Shown here piece after piece: positions 16,050 to 23,702 of a stretch of DNA of 28,156 nt (position 1 is its first letter; each line of letters opens with the position of its first letter). This DNA is from Candidatus Cloacimonadota bacterium (GTDB lineage: Bacteria; Cloacimonadota; Cloacimonadia; Cloacimonadales; Cloacimonadaceae): positions 1 through 28,156 of the forward strand of contig JALNYD010000007.1 in assembly GCA_023230025.1 (NCBI GenBank). Direction: 5' to 3'. The notes below the pieces were generated by a model that was not told the origin of the DNA, did no database searches, and saw only the letters and a program-made list of their open reading frames with translations. The position numbers and the translations under genes are program-made.

Positions 16050-17336
16050 ATGACTATGATTCCCAGTATGATGGCTGCTGATCTGAAGGGCAAGATTGTG
16101 CTTGTCCGGATGGATCATAATGTGGTAAAAAAGGGGAAGATAAAAGACCCCATGCGAATTGAGGCCACAATCCCTACTTTGCTTCATATCTTTAAAAAAG
16201 GTGCTTTGCCCATCCTGATGTCTCATGTTGGACGTCCTTATGACAAAACAACTGGCAAGATCAACATTTCTGAACTGGAAGCAGTAGATCCGATCGTGGA
16301 ATATCTGGATCAAAAGCTACAGTTGAAGGGGTTGGTGCCCACGATGAGTGCCAGTGATGGATATGGAATCAGCAATCTTTCCCCCCTTGCAGAAGCCTGC
16401 CAAAAACTCAAACAAGGTGAATATGATTACATCTACCTGCCCAATACAAGATGGTTCAAAGGCGAAGAAGCCAAGGATGCTAGCGCTGATGACTTTGCCA
16501 AAGCTCTGGCAGAATATGCTGAGATCTATATTAACGATGCCTTTGGCAGTTGGCAAGCCCATGCCAGCACCTTTCATATCACCAAATACCTGCCCTCTTA
16601 TGCCGGACTTTTGATGCAAAAGGAGTTAAACAGTCTGAGCTCAGTCTTTGAGCCCAGGCGTCCTCTGGTGGCAGTGGTGGCAGGGAGCAAGTTTGACACC
16701 AAGATTGGTCCGCTTTCGGCTTTGATCGAGATCGCCGATCATCTGGTTCTGGGTGGAGTGCTGTACAATGCCTATCTGGCGGCAAAATATGGCTTTAAGA
16801 TCTCCGGATTGAGCGAAGAAGACGTGTCAATGGCAGCTAAGTTCATCGCCGATAGCGGTGAAAACATCTCCAAGATTGTGGAATTACCCAGCATCGTACA
16901 ATGTAATAGCATTGAACAGCGCGGTGATGACAATTGGGACATTTACAGCATTGAGAACATGAAGGATTGGGCATGTCAGAGCGATATCGGCTATGTTTTG
17001 GACGTAGCTGAAGAGTCTTTCCGGCAACCGGAGATTGAGCAGGTTTTCCGTGAAGCGGGAACCATCTTTGTGAACGCCGTAATGGGCTATACCGCCCTCT
17101 TTCCTGAAGGCACAATGGCCATGTATCGTCTGATCGATGAAAATCATAATGCTATCAAACTCTTTGGCGGTGGTGATACAATTCAGGATTACAAGACCTA
17201 TCTACCGGGGCTATTTGCCTCTGCCAGCAACAATCCCAAATACTATTTCTTCACCGGAGGCGGTGCCATTCTGGATGCCATCCAAAATCGCAGCGCTTAC
17301 GGCATGAAACCTGTGCAAGCTTTAATCAAAGAATAA
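16050..17336 (+). CDS. pgk: Phosphoglycerate kinase (divergent)
   Basis: This enzyme interconverts 1,3-bisphosphoglycerate + ADP and 3-phosphoglycerate + ATP. The 428-residue protein is somewhat longer than the usual 390-415. Recognisable motifs are VLVRMDHNV (canonical VRVDFNVP), DPMRIEATIPT, SHVGRP, PNTRW, INDAFGSWQAHAST, GSKFDTKIGPL, GGGDTIQDY and TGGGAILD. The substrate-binding arginine usually found in DAFGTAHRAHAS is absent: the box is one residue shorter and Gln169 sits where Arg is expected. The other basic-patch positions (DHN, the RIE arginine, SHVGRP and TRW) are kept. Nucleotide-binding Gly-rich segments are present. The mutase genes follow 18 bases downstream. It is probably active but diverged; a changed substrate preference cannot be excluded. 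Confidence 0.88.
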   Translation: MTMIPSMMAADLKGKIVLVRMDHNVVKKGKIKDPMRIEATIPTLLHIFKKGALPILMSHVGRPYDKTTGKINISELEAVDPIVEYLDQKLQLKGLVPTMSASDGYGISNLSPLAEACQKLKQGEYDYIYLPNTRWFKGEEAKDASADDFAKALAEYAEIYINDAFGSWQAHASTFHITKYLPSYAGLLMQKELNSLSSVFEPRRPLVAVVAGSKFDTKIGPLSALIEIADHLVLGGVLYNAYLAAKYGFKISGLSEEDVSMAAKFIADSGENISKIVELPSIVQCNSIEQRGDDNWDIYSIENMKDWACQSDIGYVLDVAEESFRQPEIEQVFREAGTIFVNAVMGYTALFPEGTMAMYRLIDENHNAIKLFGGGDTIQDYKTYLPGLFASASNNPKYYFFTGGGAILDAIQNRSAYGMKPVQALIKE

Positions 17337-17354
17337 GATAAGGAGTTCAAACTC

Positions 17355-19241
17355 GTGGAAACAAAAGAGCATTTGAACCTGATCAAGGATTTCCCAATTC
17401 CCAGCCGGGAAGAATGGAAACAAAGTGTGATAGACTCCCTGAAGGGTGCAGATTATGACAGGGTTATGCACACAAAGACTTATGAAGGTATCACTCTGAA
17501 CCCGATCTACACCCTCGATGATATCAAGGATTTGCCGTTTACCGGAGCCCTACCCGGGCAAGCACCATATCATCGTGGAAATGATCCAAAAAAGAAACTT
17601 ACAGAGGGCTGGAAGGTTGCTCAAGCATATAGCACGGCGAATCTGAAAACCCTGAATGAAGAATTGCTACACGCGCTACAGCGAGGGCTGAGCATGATTA
17701 ATCTGCGCCTTAAGCACAGCGATAGGCCTGATGGGATCACGATCAGCAAAACTAAAGAACTCAGTACGATCCTGAAAGGTATTGATCTCAAGGCTGCTCC
17801 GCTATATGTCCAGCTTGATATGGATGATCCCGATATCTTTGGCTTTCTGGCAGAGCACTGTGACCGGGAAGGCATTGAGCTCAGTGACCTGCAGGGAGCT
17901 ATCGGCTATGATCCTACAGGTGAGTTTGCCCGCATAGGCTCCACAAGCATGCCTTTGGACGAGCTTTGGCAAAAGGTTAGCGATGCTGTGATAAATCGCG
18001 CCAATCGCGCTCCCAAAATGCCCTGTTTCATCATTGATGGCACTGTTTATGAAGCAGCGGGAGCTTCCAGCACTCAAGAGCTGGGCTTTGTGCTATCCAC
18101 AGCAATTGGTTATATTCATGGCCTCACCGCTTCCGGAATGGATATAAATACAGTTGCTCCCCTGATCTCCGTTAAGCTATCGTTGGGTTCAAACTTCTTT
18201 ATGGAGATAGCCAAAGTTCGTGCTTTCAGATTGTTATGGGCAGAAATGATCCGTGCCTGGGATGGCAATGCCGAATCCCAGAAAGTGTGGATTCATGGCA
18301 AGACCGCTACCTTCAACAAAACTACCTATGATCTATACGTAAATATGCTGCGCACAACCACGGAAGCTTTCAGCGGCGTGATCGGTGGCGTGGATTCTTT
18401 GGAAGTGGATCGCTTTGATGCTCTGGTAAATGAGAATACAGAATTTGCCAGCCGCATCGCCCGTAATCAGCAATTGATCCTGGCTGAAGAAGCCCATTTT
18501 GGTAAAGTGCTGGATCCAGCCGGAGGTTGCTATTATATTGAAAGCCTCACTCATGAACTGGCTGCCAAAGCCTGGCACTTGATGCAGGAATTGGATACCC
18601 AGGGTGGCATGATCAAGTGCCTGATCGCTGGTAAAATCCATGAAATGATCGCTGTCAGCGCCAATGCAAGGATCGATGCAGTGCACACCCGCAAGGACGT
18701 GTTTGTAGGGGTTAATATGTATGCCAATCCCGATGATGCAGAGCTTTTAACAAGTGAGACTTCGGCCGCACAAACGGAATCCGCAGTGAAGCTTTCCCAT
18801 GGAGCTTTACCCAAAACACGTTCTGTAGCCCAATTGGAAGCCCTGCGAGCCCGGATTGCTCCGGCCAAAGCAAAGATATTCCTGCTAAATATGGGCAGCG
18901 TTGCCGAGTATAAAGCGCGTGCAGATTTTGCCTCTGGATTCTTTGCCGTAGGTGGATTTGAAGTGATTAGCAGCAATGGCTTCAGCGATATCAATGAAGC
19001 AGTTGAGGCTGCCAGAGCTTCTTCCGCAAAGGCTTTTTGTATCTGTAGCACGGATGAGAACTATGAGTCCCTGGTGGCACCCCTGTGTGAAAAACTGGGA
19101 CAACATATGATCCTGGCAGGTTATCCCAAAGACAAGGTGGAGGATTATCGCAAGCAAGGCATCGATGTCTTTATTCATATCCGCGCCAATCTCTATGACA
19201 CTCTGTCCGATCTAGCCAGCAAACTGGGGGTGAATCAATGA
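17355..19241 (+). CDS. mutA: Methylmalonyl-CoA mutase, small (beta) subunit
   Basis: The 628-residue protein is the non-catalytic partner of the B12-dependent mutase that interconverts succinyl-CoA and (R)-methylmalonyl-CoA. It follows the mutase TIM-barrel layout (SREEWKQSVIDSLKGADYD, KTYEGITLNPIYT, LPGQAPYHRG, FFMEIAKVRAFRLLWAEM, EEAHFGKVLDPAGGCYYIESLT). The C-terminal Rossmann-like domain lacks the DxHxxG cobalamin motif (it reads NMGSVAEYKARADF), which is the mark of the small subunit. GTG 17355 has AGGAG at 17341-17345, 9 bases upstream. It overlaps the large-subunit gene by 4 bases (ATGA), fitting the need for a one-to-one heterodimer. Confidence 0.95.
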   Translation: METKEHLNLIKDFPIPSREEWKQSVIDSLKGADYDRVMHTKTYEGITLNPIYTLDDIKDLPFTGALPGQAPYHRGNDPKKKLTEGWKVAQAYSTANLKTLNEELLHALQRGLSMINLRLKHSDRPDGITISKTKELSTILKGIDLKAAPLYVQLDMDDPDIFGFLAEHCDREGIELSDLQGAIGYDPTGEFARIGSTSMPLDELWQKVSDAVINRANRAPKMPCFIIDGTVYEAAGASSTQELGFVLSTAIGYIHGLTASGMDINTVAPLISVKLSLGSNFFMEIAKVRAFRLLWAEMIRAWDGNAESQKVWIHGKTATFNKTTYDLYVNMLRTTTEAFSGVIGGVDSLEVDRFDALVNENTEFASRIARNQQLILAEEAHFGKVLDPAGGCYYIESLTHELAAKAWHLMQELDTQGGMIKCLIAGKIHEMIAVSANARIDAVHTRKDVFVGVNMYANPDDAELLTSETSAAQTESAVKLSHGALPKTRSVAQLEALRARIAPAKAKIFLLNMGSVAEYKARADFASGFFAVGGFEVISSNGFSDINEAVEAARASSAKAFCICSTDENYESLVAPLCEKLGQHMILAGYPKDKVEDYRKQGIDVFIHIRANLYDTLSDLASKLGVNQ

Positions 19242-21373
19242 AACCAGATTTTAACAAGATAAATCCAGCCTTTGAAGCTGAAAACAAAACCCAGTCAGAG
19301 GTTCCTCAAGAGCTCTGGCGTACCAATGAACAAATCGATGTCAAGCCGGTCTATACAGAAAATGATCTGGCTGATCTTGAGCATCTACTTTATACCAGTG
19401 GAATCCCGCCTTACCTCAGGGGGCCTTATCCCAGCATGTATATTCAACGTCCCTGGACCATCCGTCAATATGCTGGTTTTTCCACTGCAGAAGAATCCAA
19501 TGCATTCTATCGCCGTAATTTAGCCATGGGTCAGAAGGGGCTTTCCATCGCTTTTGATCTGGCTACTCATCGTGGTTATGATTCGGATCATCCCAGAGTA
19601 ATAGGGGATGTTGGAAAAGCAGGGGTGGCAGTTGACAGCATCTTGGATATGAAGATTCTCTTCGACAAAATCCCCCTGGATCAGATGAGCGTTTCCATGA
19701 CCATGAATGGCGCAGTAATCCCAATCATGGCCTTCTACATCGTTGCTGCAGAAGAACAGGGAGTCAAACCCGAGCAGCTTAATGGCACGATTCAGAACGA
19801 CATCCTCAAAGAATATATGGTGCGCAATACCTATATCTATCCCCCCGAAGCTTCGATGCGGATTATTGCCGATATCTTCAGCTATACTTCCCGCAAGATG
19901 CCAAAGTTCAACAGCATCAGCATTTCTGGATATCACATGCACGAAGCGGGAGCAACCGCAGATCTGGAAATGGCTTATACCCTTGCGGATGGATTGGAAT
20001 ATGCCCGCACCGGAATTGCCGCTGGCATCGATATCGACGTCTTTGCACCACGCCTATCTTTCTTCTGGGCTGAAGGCATGAATTACTTCATGGAAATCGC
20101 CAAATTGCGCTCTGCCAGAATCCTTTGGGCAAAGATCATCAAAGGCTTTAACCCCAAGAATCCCAAATCTATGGCACTCAGAACCCATTCGCAGACTTCC
20201 GGCTGGAGCCTCACCGAGCAGGATCCGTTCAACAACGTTGCCAGAACCTGTATTGAAGCTTTGGCTGCAACAATGGGGCACACTCAGAGCTTGCATACCA
20301 ATTCCCTTGATGAAGCCATCGCCCTGCCCACCGATTTCTCTGCTCGCATTGCACGCAACACGCAACTCTATCTGCAAAATGAAACCGGGGTGTGCAAAGT
20401 GATTGATCCCTGGGCTGGATCCTATTATGTGGAATCTCTCACCCATGATCTGATGCACAGGGCCTGGAAACACATTCAGGAAGTGGAAAGTTTGGGCGGA
20501 ATGGCCAAAGCAATTCAAACCGGATTGCCCAAAATGCGCATCGAAGAAGCTGCTGCCCGGCGGCAGGCGAAAATCGATAGCGGTGCTGACGTGATCGTAG
20601 GCGTAAACAAGTATCGTCTGGAGAAAGAAGACCCGATTGAGACCCTGGAAGTGGATAACTCAGCAGTTCGGACTGCTCAATTGGCACGTCTGGAGTCTTT
20701 ACGCAAAAACCGCGATGAAGCCAAAGTGCAAGCCACTCTTTCTGCCATTACCAAGGCAGCCGGTAACAAGGACGGCAATTTGCTGGAGCTTGCCATTGAC
20801 GCTGCCCGGGCCAGAGCATCCTTGGGTGAAATCTCTGATGCCATGGAAAAGGTGTTTGGACGCCATCAAGCTGTAATCAAAATGATCAGTAACGTGTATA
20901 GCAGTGAGTATGCCAATATGGATGATATCGAAAAAGTAAGAGCCTTAACCGATGAGTTTGCGGAAATCGAAGGTCGCAGACCCCGTATCCTGATCGCCAA
21001 AATGGGTCAGGACGGACATGATCGCGGCGCTAAAGTAGTAGCCACAGCCTACGCTGATATGGGTTTTGACGTTGATATGGGACCCCTGTTCCAAACTCCG
21101 GAAGAAACTGCCAGACAAGCCGTGGAAAACGACGTGCACGTAATCGGGATGAGTTCTTTGGCCGCCGGGCACAAAACCCTGCTGCCGCAATTGATGGAAG
21201 AGCTCAAGAAGTTACAACGCGAAGATATCATGGTAACCGTGGGCGGAGTGATCCCCCAGGCAGACTATGAATATCTCTATGCCCATGGCGCTGCCGCGAT
21301 CTTTGGCCCAGGAACCAGACTGCCGGAAGCTGCTACTTTGATGATGCAAAAACTACTCAAACGCAATGGATAA
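19238..21373 (+). CDS. mutB: Methylmalonyl-CoA mutase, large (alpha, catalytic) subunit
   Basis: The 711-residue catalytic subunit carries the substrate barrel and a complete C-terminal B12 domain. The barrel includes PYLRGPYPSMYIQRPWTIRQYAGF, split here as PYLRGPYPSMY and RPWTIRQYAGF, then GLSIAFDLATHRGYDSDHP, SVSMTMNGAVIP, SISGYHMHEAGA and LRTHSQTSGWSLTEQDP. The cobalamin motif is DGHDRG, with His594 as the lower axial ligand to cobalt, preceded by KMGQ. Length and motifs are standard. It links propionyl-CoA metabolism with succinyl-CoA, either for propionate production or for its oxidation. It overlaps both neighbours (4 bases with mutA, 8 bases with meaB). The epimerase and propionyl-CoA carboxylase genes are not in this window. 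Confidence 0.97.
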   Translation: MKPDFNKINPAFEAENKTQSEVPQELWRTNEQIDVKPVYTENDLADLEHLLYTSGIPPYLRGPYPSMYIQRPWTIRQYAGFSTAEESNAFYRRNLAMGQKGLSIAFDLATHRGYDSDHPRVIGDVGKAGVAVDSILDMKILFDKIPLDQMSVSMTMNGAVIPIMAFYIVAAEEQGVKPEQLNGTIQNDILKEYMVRNTYIYPPEASMRIIADIFSYTSRKMPKFNSISISGYHMHEAGATADLEMAYTLADGLEYARTGIAAGIDIDVFAPRLSFFWAEGMNYFMEIAKLRSARILWAKIIKGFNPKNPKSMALRTHSQTSGWSLTEQDPFNNVARTCIEALAATMGHTQSLHTNSLDEAIALPTDFSARIARNTQLYLQNETGVCKVIDPWAGSYYVESLTHDLMHRAWKHIQEVESLGGMAKAIQTGLPKMRIEEAAARRQAKIDSGADVIVGVNKYRLEKEDPIETLEVDNSAVRTAQLARLESLRKNRDEAKVQATLSAITKAAGNKDGNLLELAIDAARARASLGEISDAMEKVFGRHQAVIKMISNVYSSEYANMDDIEKVRALTDEFAEIEGRRPRILIAKMGQDGHDRGAKVVATAYADMGFDVDMGPLFQTPEETARQAVENDVHVIGMSSLAAGHKTLLPQLMEELKKLQREDIMVTVGGVIPQADYEYLYAHGAAAIFGPGTRLPEAATLMMQKLLKRNG

Positions 21374-22451
21374 ACGAAAACCTGAATGGACTCCTGCCGA
21401 TGCAGGCTCCGAGTTTGCCAGCCGGGTGGTGAAAGGCGTCAGCGCTGCCTCCAGCCCGACAAAGCAACATGCCGCACCCAGAAAACACTGGGATGTGGAT
21501 GCCTTGCAAAAAGGAATTAGCGAGGGAAACCGAACCTTGCTTTCGCGAGCCATCACCCTGGTGGAGAGCAATTCAGTAGCCCACTTTGAAGAAGCGCAGG
21601 AGCTGCTAAGACGGCTCCTGCCCCTTTCGGGAAAATCCATCCGCATTGGCATCACGGGAGTCCCAGGTGCCGGAAAAAGCACTTTCATTGAAAACTTTGG
21701 CATGTATCTACTGAACTTGGGGAAGAAAGTGGCAGTTTTGGCAATTGATCCATCTTCCACAATTTCCAAGGGTAGCATTTTGGGTGATAAAACCAGAATG
21801 GAACAGCTTTCACGCCATCCGATGAGTTTTATCCGCCCCTCTCCCTCCTCAGGCTTGTTGGGCGGAGTTGCCCGCAAAACCCGTGAAACAATGGTGCTTT
21901 GCGAAGCAGCCGGCTTTGACGTAATCCTGATCGAAACCGTGGGGGTTGGACAGAGCGAGACTACTGTACGCTCCATGGTTGATTTCTTTCTCCTGATGCA
22001 GATTGCAGGTGCTGGTGATGAGCTGCAGGGAATCAAGAAAGGCATCATTGAACTGGCAGACCTGATCGTGGTTAATAAAGCTGATCAGGATAATATCCAG
22101 CGGGCACAATTAGCTGTGCGAGAATATAATAACGCCCTGCATTACATCCGGCATGCCACCAAATCCTGGCATACCCAGGCAGTTAGCTGCTCTGCTATGA
22201 ATGGCACAGGGATTGATGAGATATGGAGCCTGATCTTGCAATTCTGCGAGAAAACCAAAAGCAGTGGAAGCTTTGAGCAGAGACGAAAGGATCAAACCTT
22301 GCAGTGGTTTGAAACTCTGTTAGCTGAAAGTGTATTAAATCGCTTCTATCAAAATACCAAGACCAAAGAACTATTGCCAGACTTGAGGGCTCAGGTAGCC
22401 ACGGGGGAAGTTCCTGTGGCGTATGCAGTTTCATTGCTGCTTAATCCTTGA
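21366..22451 (+). CDS. meaB: Methylmalonyl-CoA mutase-associated GTPase MeaB (ArgK/MMAA family)
   Basis: This G3E-class GTPase guards the mutase, gating delivery of adenosylcobalamin and exchange of damaged cofactor. The 361-residue protein has the P-loop GVPGAGKST (Lys104), AIDPSSTISKGSILGDKTRM, RPSPSSGLLGGVARKT, IETVGVGQSE (switch region) and the guanine-specificity motif NKAD (Asn237-Asp240). The N-terminal extension KPEWTPADAGSEFASRVVKGVS is of the kind seen in related MeaB proteins, which supports the start at 21366 even though its ribosome-binding site is weak and it overlaps mutB by 8 bases. Its place at the end of the mutase operon confirms its role. Confidence 0.95.
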   Translation: MDKRKPEWTPADAGSEFASRVVKGVSAASSPTKQHAAPRKHWDVDALQKGISEGNRTLLSRAITLVESNSVAHFEEAQELLRRLLPLSGKSIRIGITGVPGAGKSTFIENFGMYLLNLGKKVAVLAIDPSSTISKGSILGDKTRMEQLSRHPMSFIRPSPSSGLLGGVARKTRETMVLCEAAGFDVILIETVGVGQSETTVRSMVDFFLLMQIAGAGDELQGIKKGIIELADLIVVNKADQDNIQRAQLAVREYNNALHYIRHATKSWHTQAVSCSAMNGTGIDEIWSLILQFCEKTKSSGSFEQRRKDQTLQWFETLLAESVLNRFYQNTKTKELLPDLRAQVATGEVPVAYAVSLLLNP

Positions 22452-22511
22452 TTTGTGCTGCAGTGTTGATATCTTTCAACATGACTCTACTAATAAATGC
22501 CCCTTTTTAGC

Positions 22512-22539
22512 TTGCTATAGATTCAGCATTGAGTATCAT
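22512..22539 (+). promoter_or_regulatory. Candidate sigma-70-type promoter for the lipoprotein-phosphatase operon
   Basis: TTGCTA (22512-22517) and TATCAT (22534-22539) are separated by 16 bases, matching the consensus at 4/6 and 5/6 positions. Transcription would start near 22546, giving a leader of about 115 bases. The promoter rules of this lineage are not known to me, so this is tentative. Confidence 0.35.
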
Positions 22540-22545
22540 TGTTAA

Positions 22546-22661
22546 AGATGAATGGCAACTCTGGATCATGTTTATTGAAATCAGAGACCTTGCCAGGCAC
22601 CAAACCGAGCAAATCCGCTCAGACCTAAAACGATAACTCCCGGCGTTGCCAGAGGAATACT
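22546..22661 (+). promoter_or_regulatory. Possible structured 5' leader with competing pairings around the ribosome-binding site
   Basis: TGGCAAC (22553-22559) can pair with GTTGCCA (22645-22651), immediately before the Shine-Dalgarno AGAGGA. Its first six bases can instead pair with TTGCCA (22590-22595). CTCTGG (22559-22564) is complementary to CCAGAG (22649-22654), which covers the ribosome-binding site. These alternatives are what a translation-controlling leader would look like, but each stem is short and no known riboswitch consensus is recognised. Confidence 0.3.
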
Positions 22662-23702
22662 ATGCAAAGAAAAGTCCGGTATTGTTCATGCTTAATGCTG
22701 AGCATAATGCTTACTTTATTGGTATGTACATCGGCTTGCAGGAAGCGGAGTTCTGAGCAATCCCCCTCGCATAGGCATGAAAATCTCCCTGGTATGTCAG
22801 ATTCTTTGAGTCCCATCAGATTCAGACCCAAATGGCATCCTCAAGCTCAGTTTTCTGGAGTATATATGGCCAGGAAGATGGGATTCTATGAGGACTTCGG
22901 CCTGAAGCTAGATCTTCAACCAGTTGTTACTGACCAGCAATCCATCGATAGTTTGCTGGCTGGTAAAGGAGACGTGATTCATATTGACCTGTTATCGGCG
23001 TTGAATCTCAACCGTGATAGCACAGTTGTGGTCAATATAGCCCAGATATCCCAGAAATCTCCGATCTGGCTGGTGGGAAGGAAATCCCGCGGGATCAGGT
23101 CCTTGCAGGATTTTCAAGGCAAGAAACTGGGTATGTGGAGATCTGGCTCGAACCTCATCACCCAAACTTTTCTGAAAGATCACAACATCCAGATGGAAAT
23201 CGTGCCCATCGATTGGTCGATCAATCTCTTTACTCAACAAGTGGTGGATGTGATCAACGTGATGCAGTACAATGAGTATCACCAGTTATTGCAGTCTGGG
23301 ATCCCCGAAGATGACCTCTTTGTGCTTAGCATGGATCAGCCTCAATATAATATCCCAGATGAGGGATTCTATGTGAGAGCAGATTTTTACCAGCAGAACC
23401 AGGCACTGTGCGAGGACTTTGCCGAAGCTACAATGGACGGCTGGACCTATGCTATGACACATCCTCAGGAGACGATCACGGAGGTGTTGAGAATCATGCA
23501 GGAAGCCAGGATCAGAGCTAATTCTGCCCATCAAAGCTGGATGTTGAATCAGATGAAAGATATCCTGATGGCAAATCCCGACAACTTTGGAAGGTTAAGC
23601 AAAACTGACTTTGATAATGCTCTCAAGATCATGCAGCAAACTGGTAAAATCACCAGAAACATCAGCTATGAGGAGTTTTACCCACGTGCAAAACCGAGAT
23701 GA
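22662..23702 (+). CDS. NMT1/THI5-like solute-binding lipoprotein
   Basis: The 346-residue protein starts with a lipoprotein signal: a hydrophobic stretch ending CTSAC, so Cys26 would be lipidated. Residues about 55-260 match the NMT1/THI5 (SsuA/ThiY-type) periplasmic binding fold, with KWHPQAQFSGVYMARKMGFY, the family's hallmark opening, then LAGKGDVIHIDLLSAL and LQDFQGKKLGMW. Such proteins bind thiamine precursors, sulfonates, nitrate or similar small molecules and usually feed an ABC importer. No permease or ATPase gene is adjacent; instead its end overlaps a membrane phosphatase gene by 17 bases. It may therefore act as a sensory rather than transport subunit (inference). AGAGGA precedes ATG 22662 at good spacing. 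Confidence 0.85.
   Translation: MQRKVRYCSCLMLSIMLTLLVCTSACRKRSSEQSPSHRHENLPGMSDSLSPIRFRPKWHPQAQFSGVYMARKMGFYEDFGLKLDLQPVVTDQQSIDSLLAGKGDVIHIDLLSALNLNRDSTVVVNIAQISQKSPIWLVGRKSRGIRSLQDFQGKKLGMWRSGSNLITQTFLKDHNIQMEIVPIDWSINLFTQQVVDVINVMQYNEYHQLLQSGIPEDDLFVLSMDQPQYNIPDEGFYVRADFYQQNQALCEDFAEATMDGWTYAMTHPQETITEVLRIMQEARIRANSAHQSWMLNQMKDILMANPDNFGRLSKTDFDNALKIMQQTGKITRNISYEEFYPRAKPR
23671..23675 (+). promoter_or_regulatory. Ribosome-binding site (AGGAG) setting the phosphatase GTG start
   Basis: AGGAG lies inside the end of the lipoprotein gene, 10 bases before GTG 23686. In-frame ATG codons upstream (23611, 23668) lack such a site and would force a longer overlap with the lipoprotein gene. Confidence 0.65.

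Noticed and set aside
22464..22481. TGTTGA/TCAACA hairpin after meaB as a rho-independent terminator
   Set aside because: The stem is short and AT-rich, and the nearest T-run is about 20 bases further on, so it does not meet the usual pattern.
23611..23685. Phosphatase starting at ATG 23611 or 23668
   Set aside because: Neither has a ribosome-binding site, and the added residues overlap the lipoprotein gene. GTG 23686 with AGGAG fits better and keeps the first membrane span near the N-terminus.
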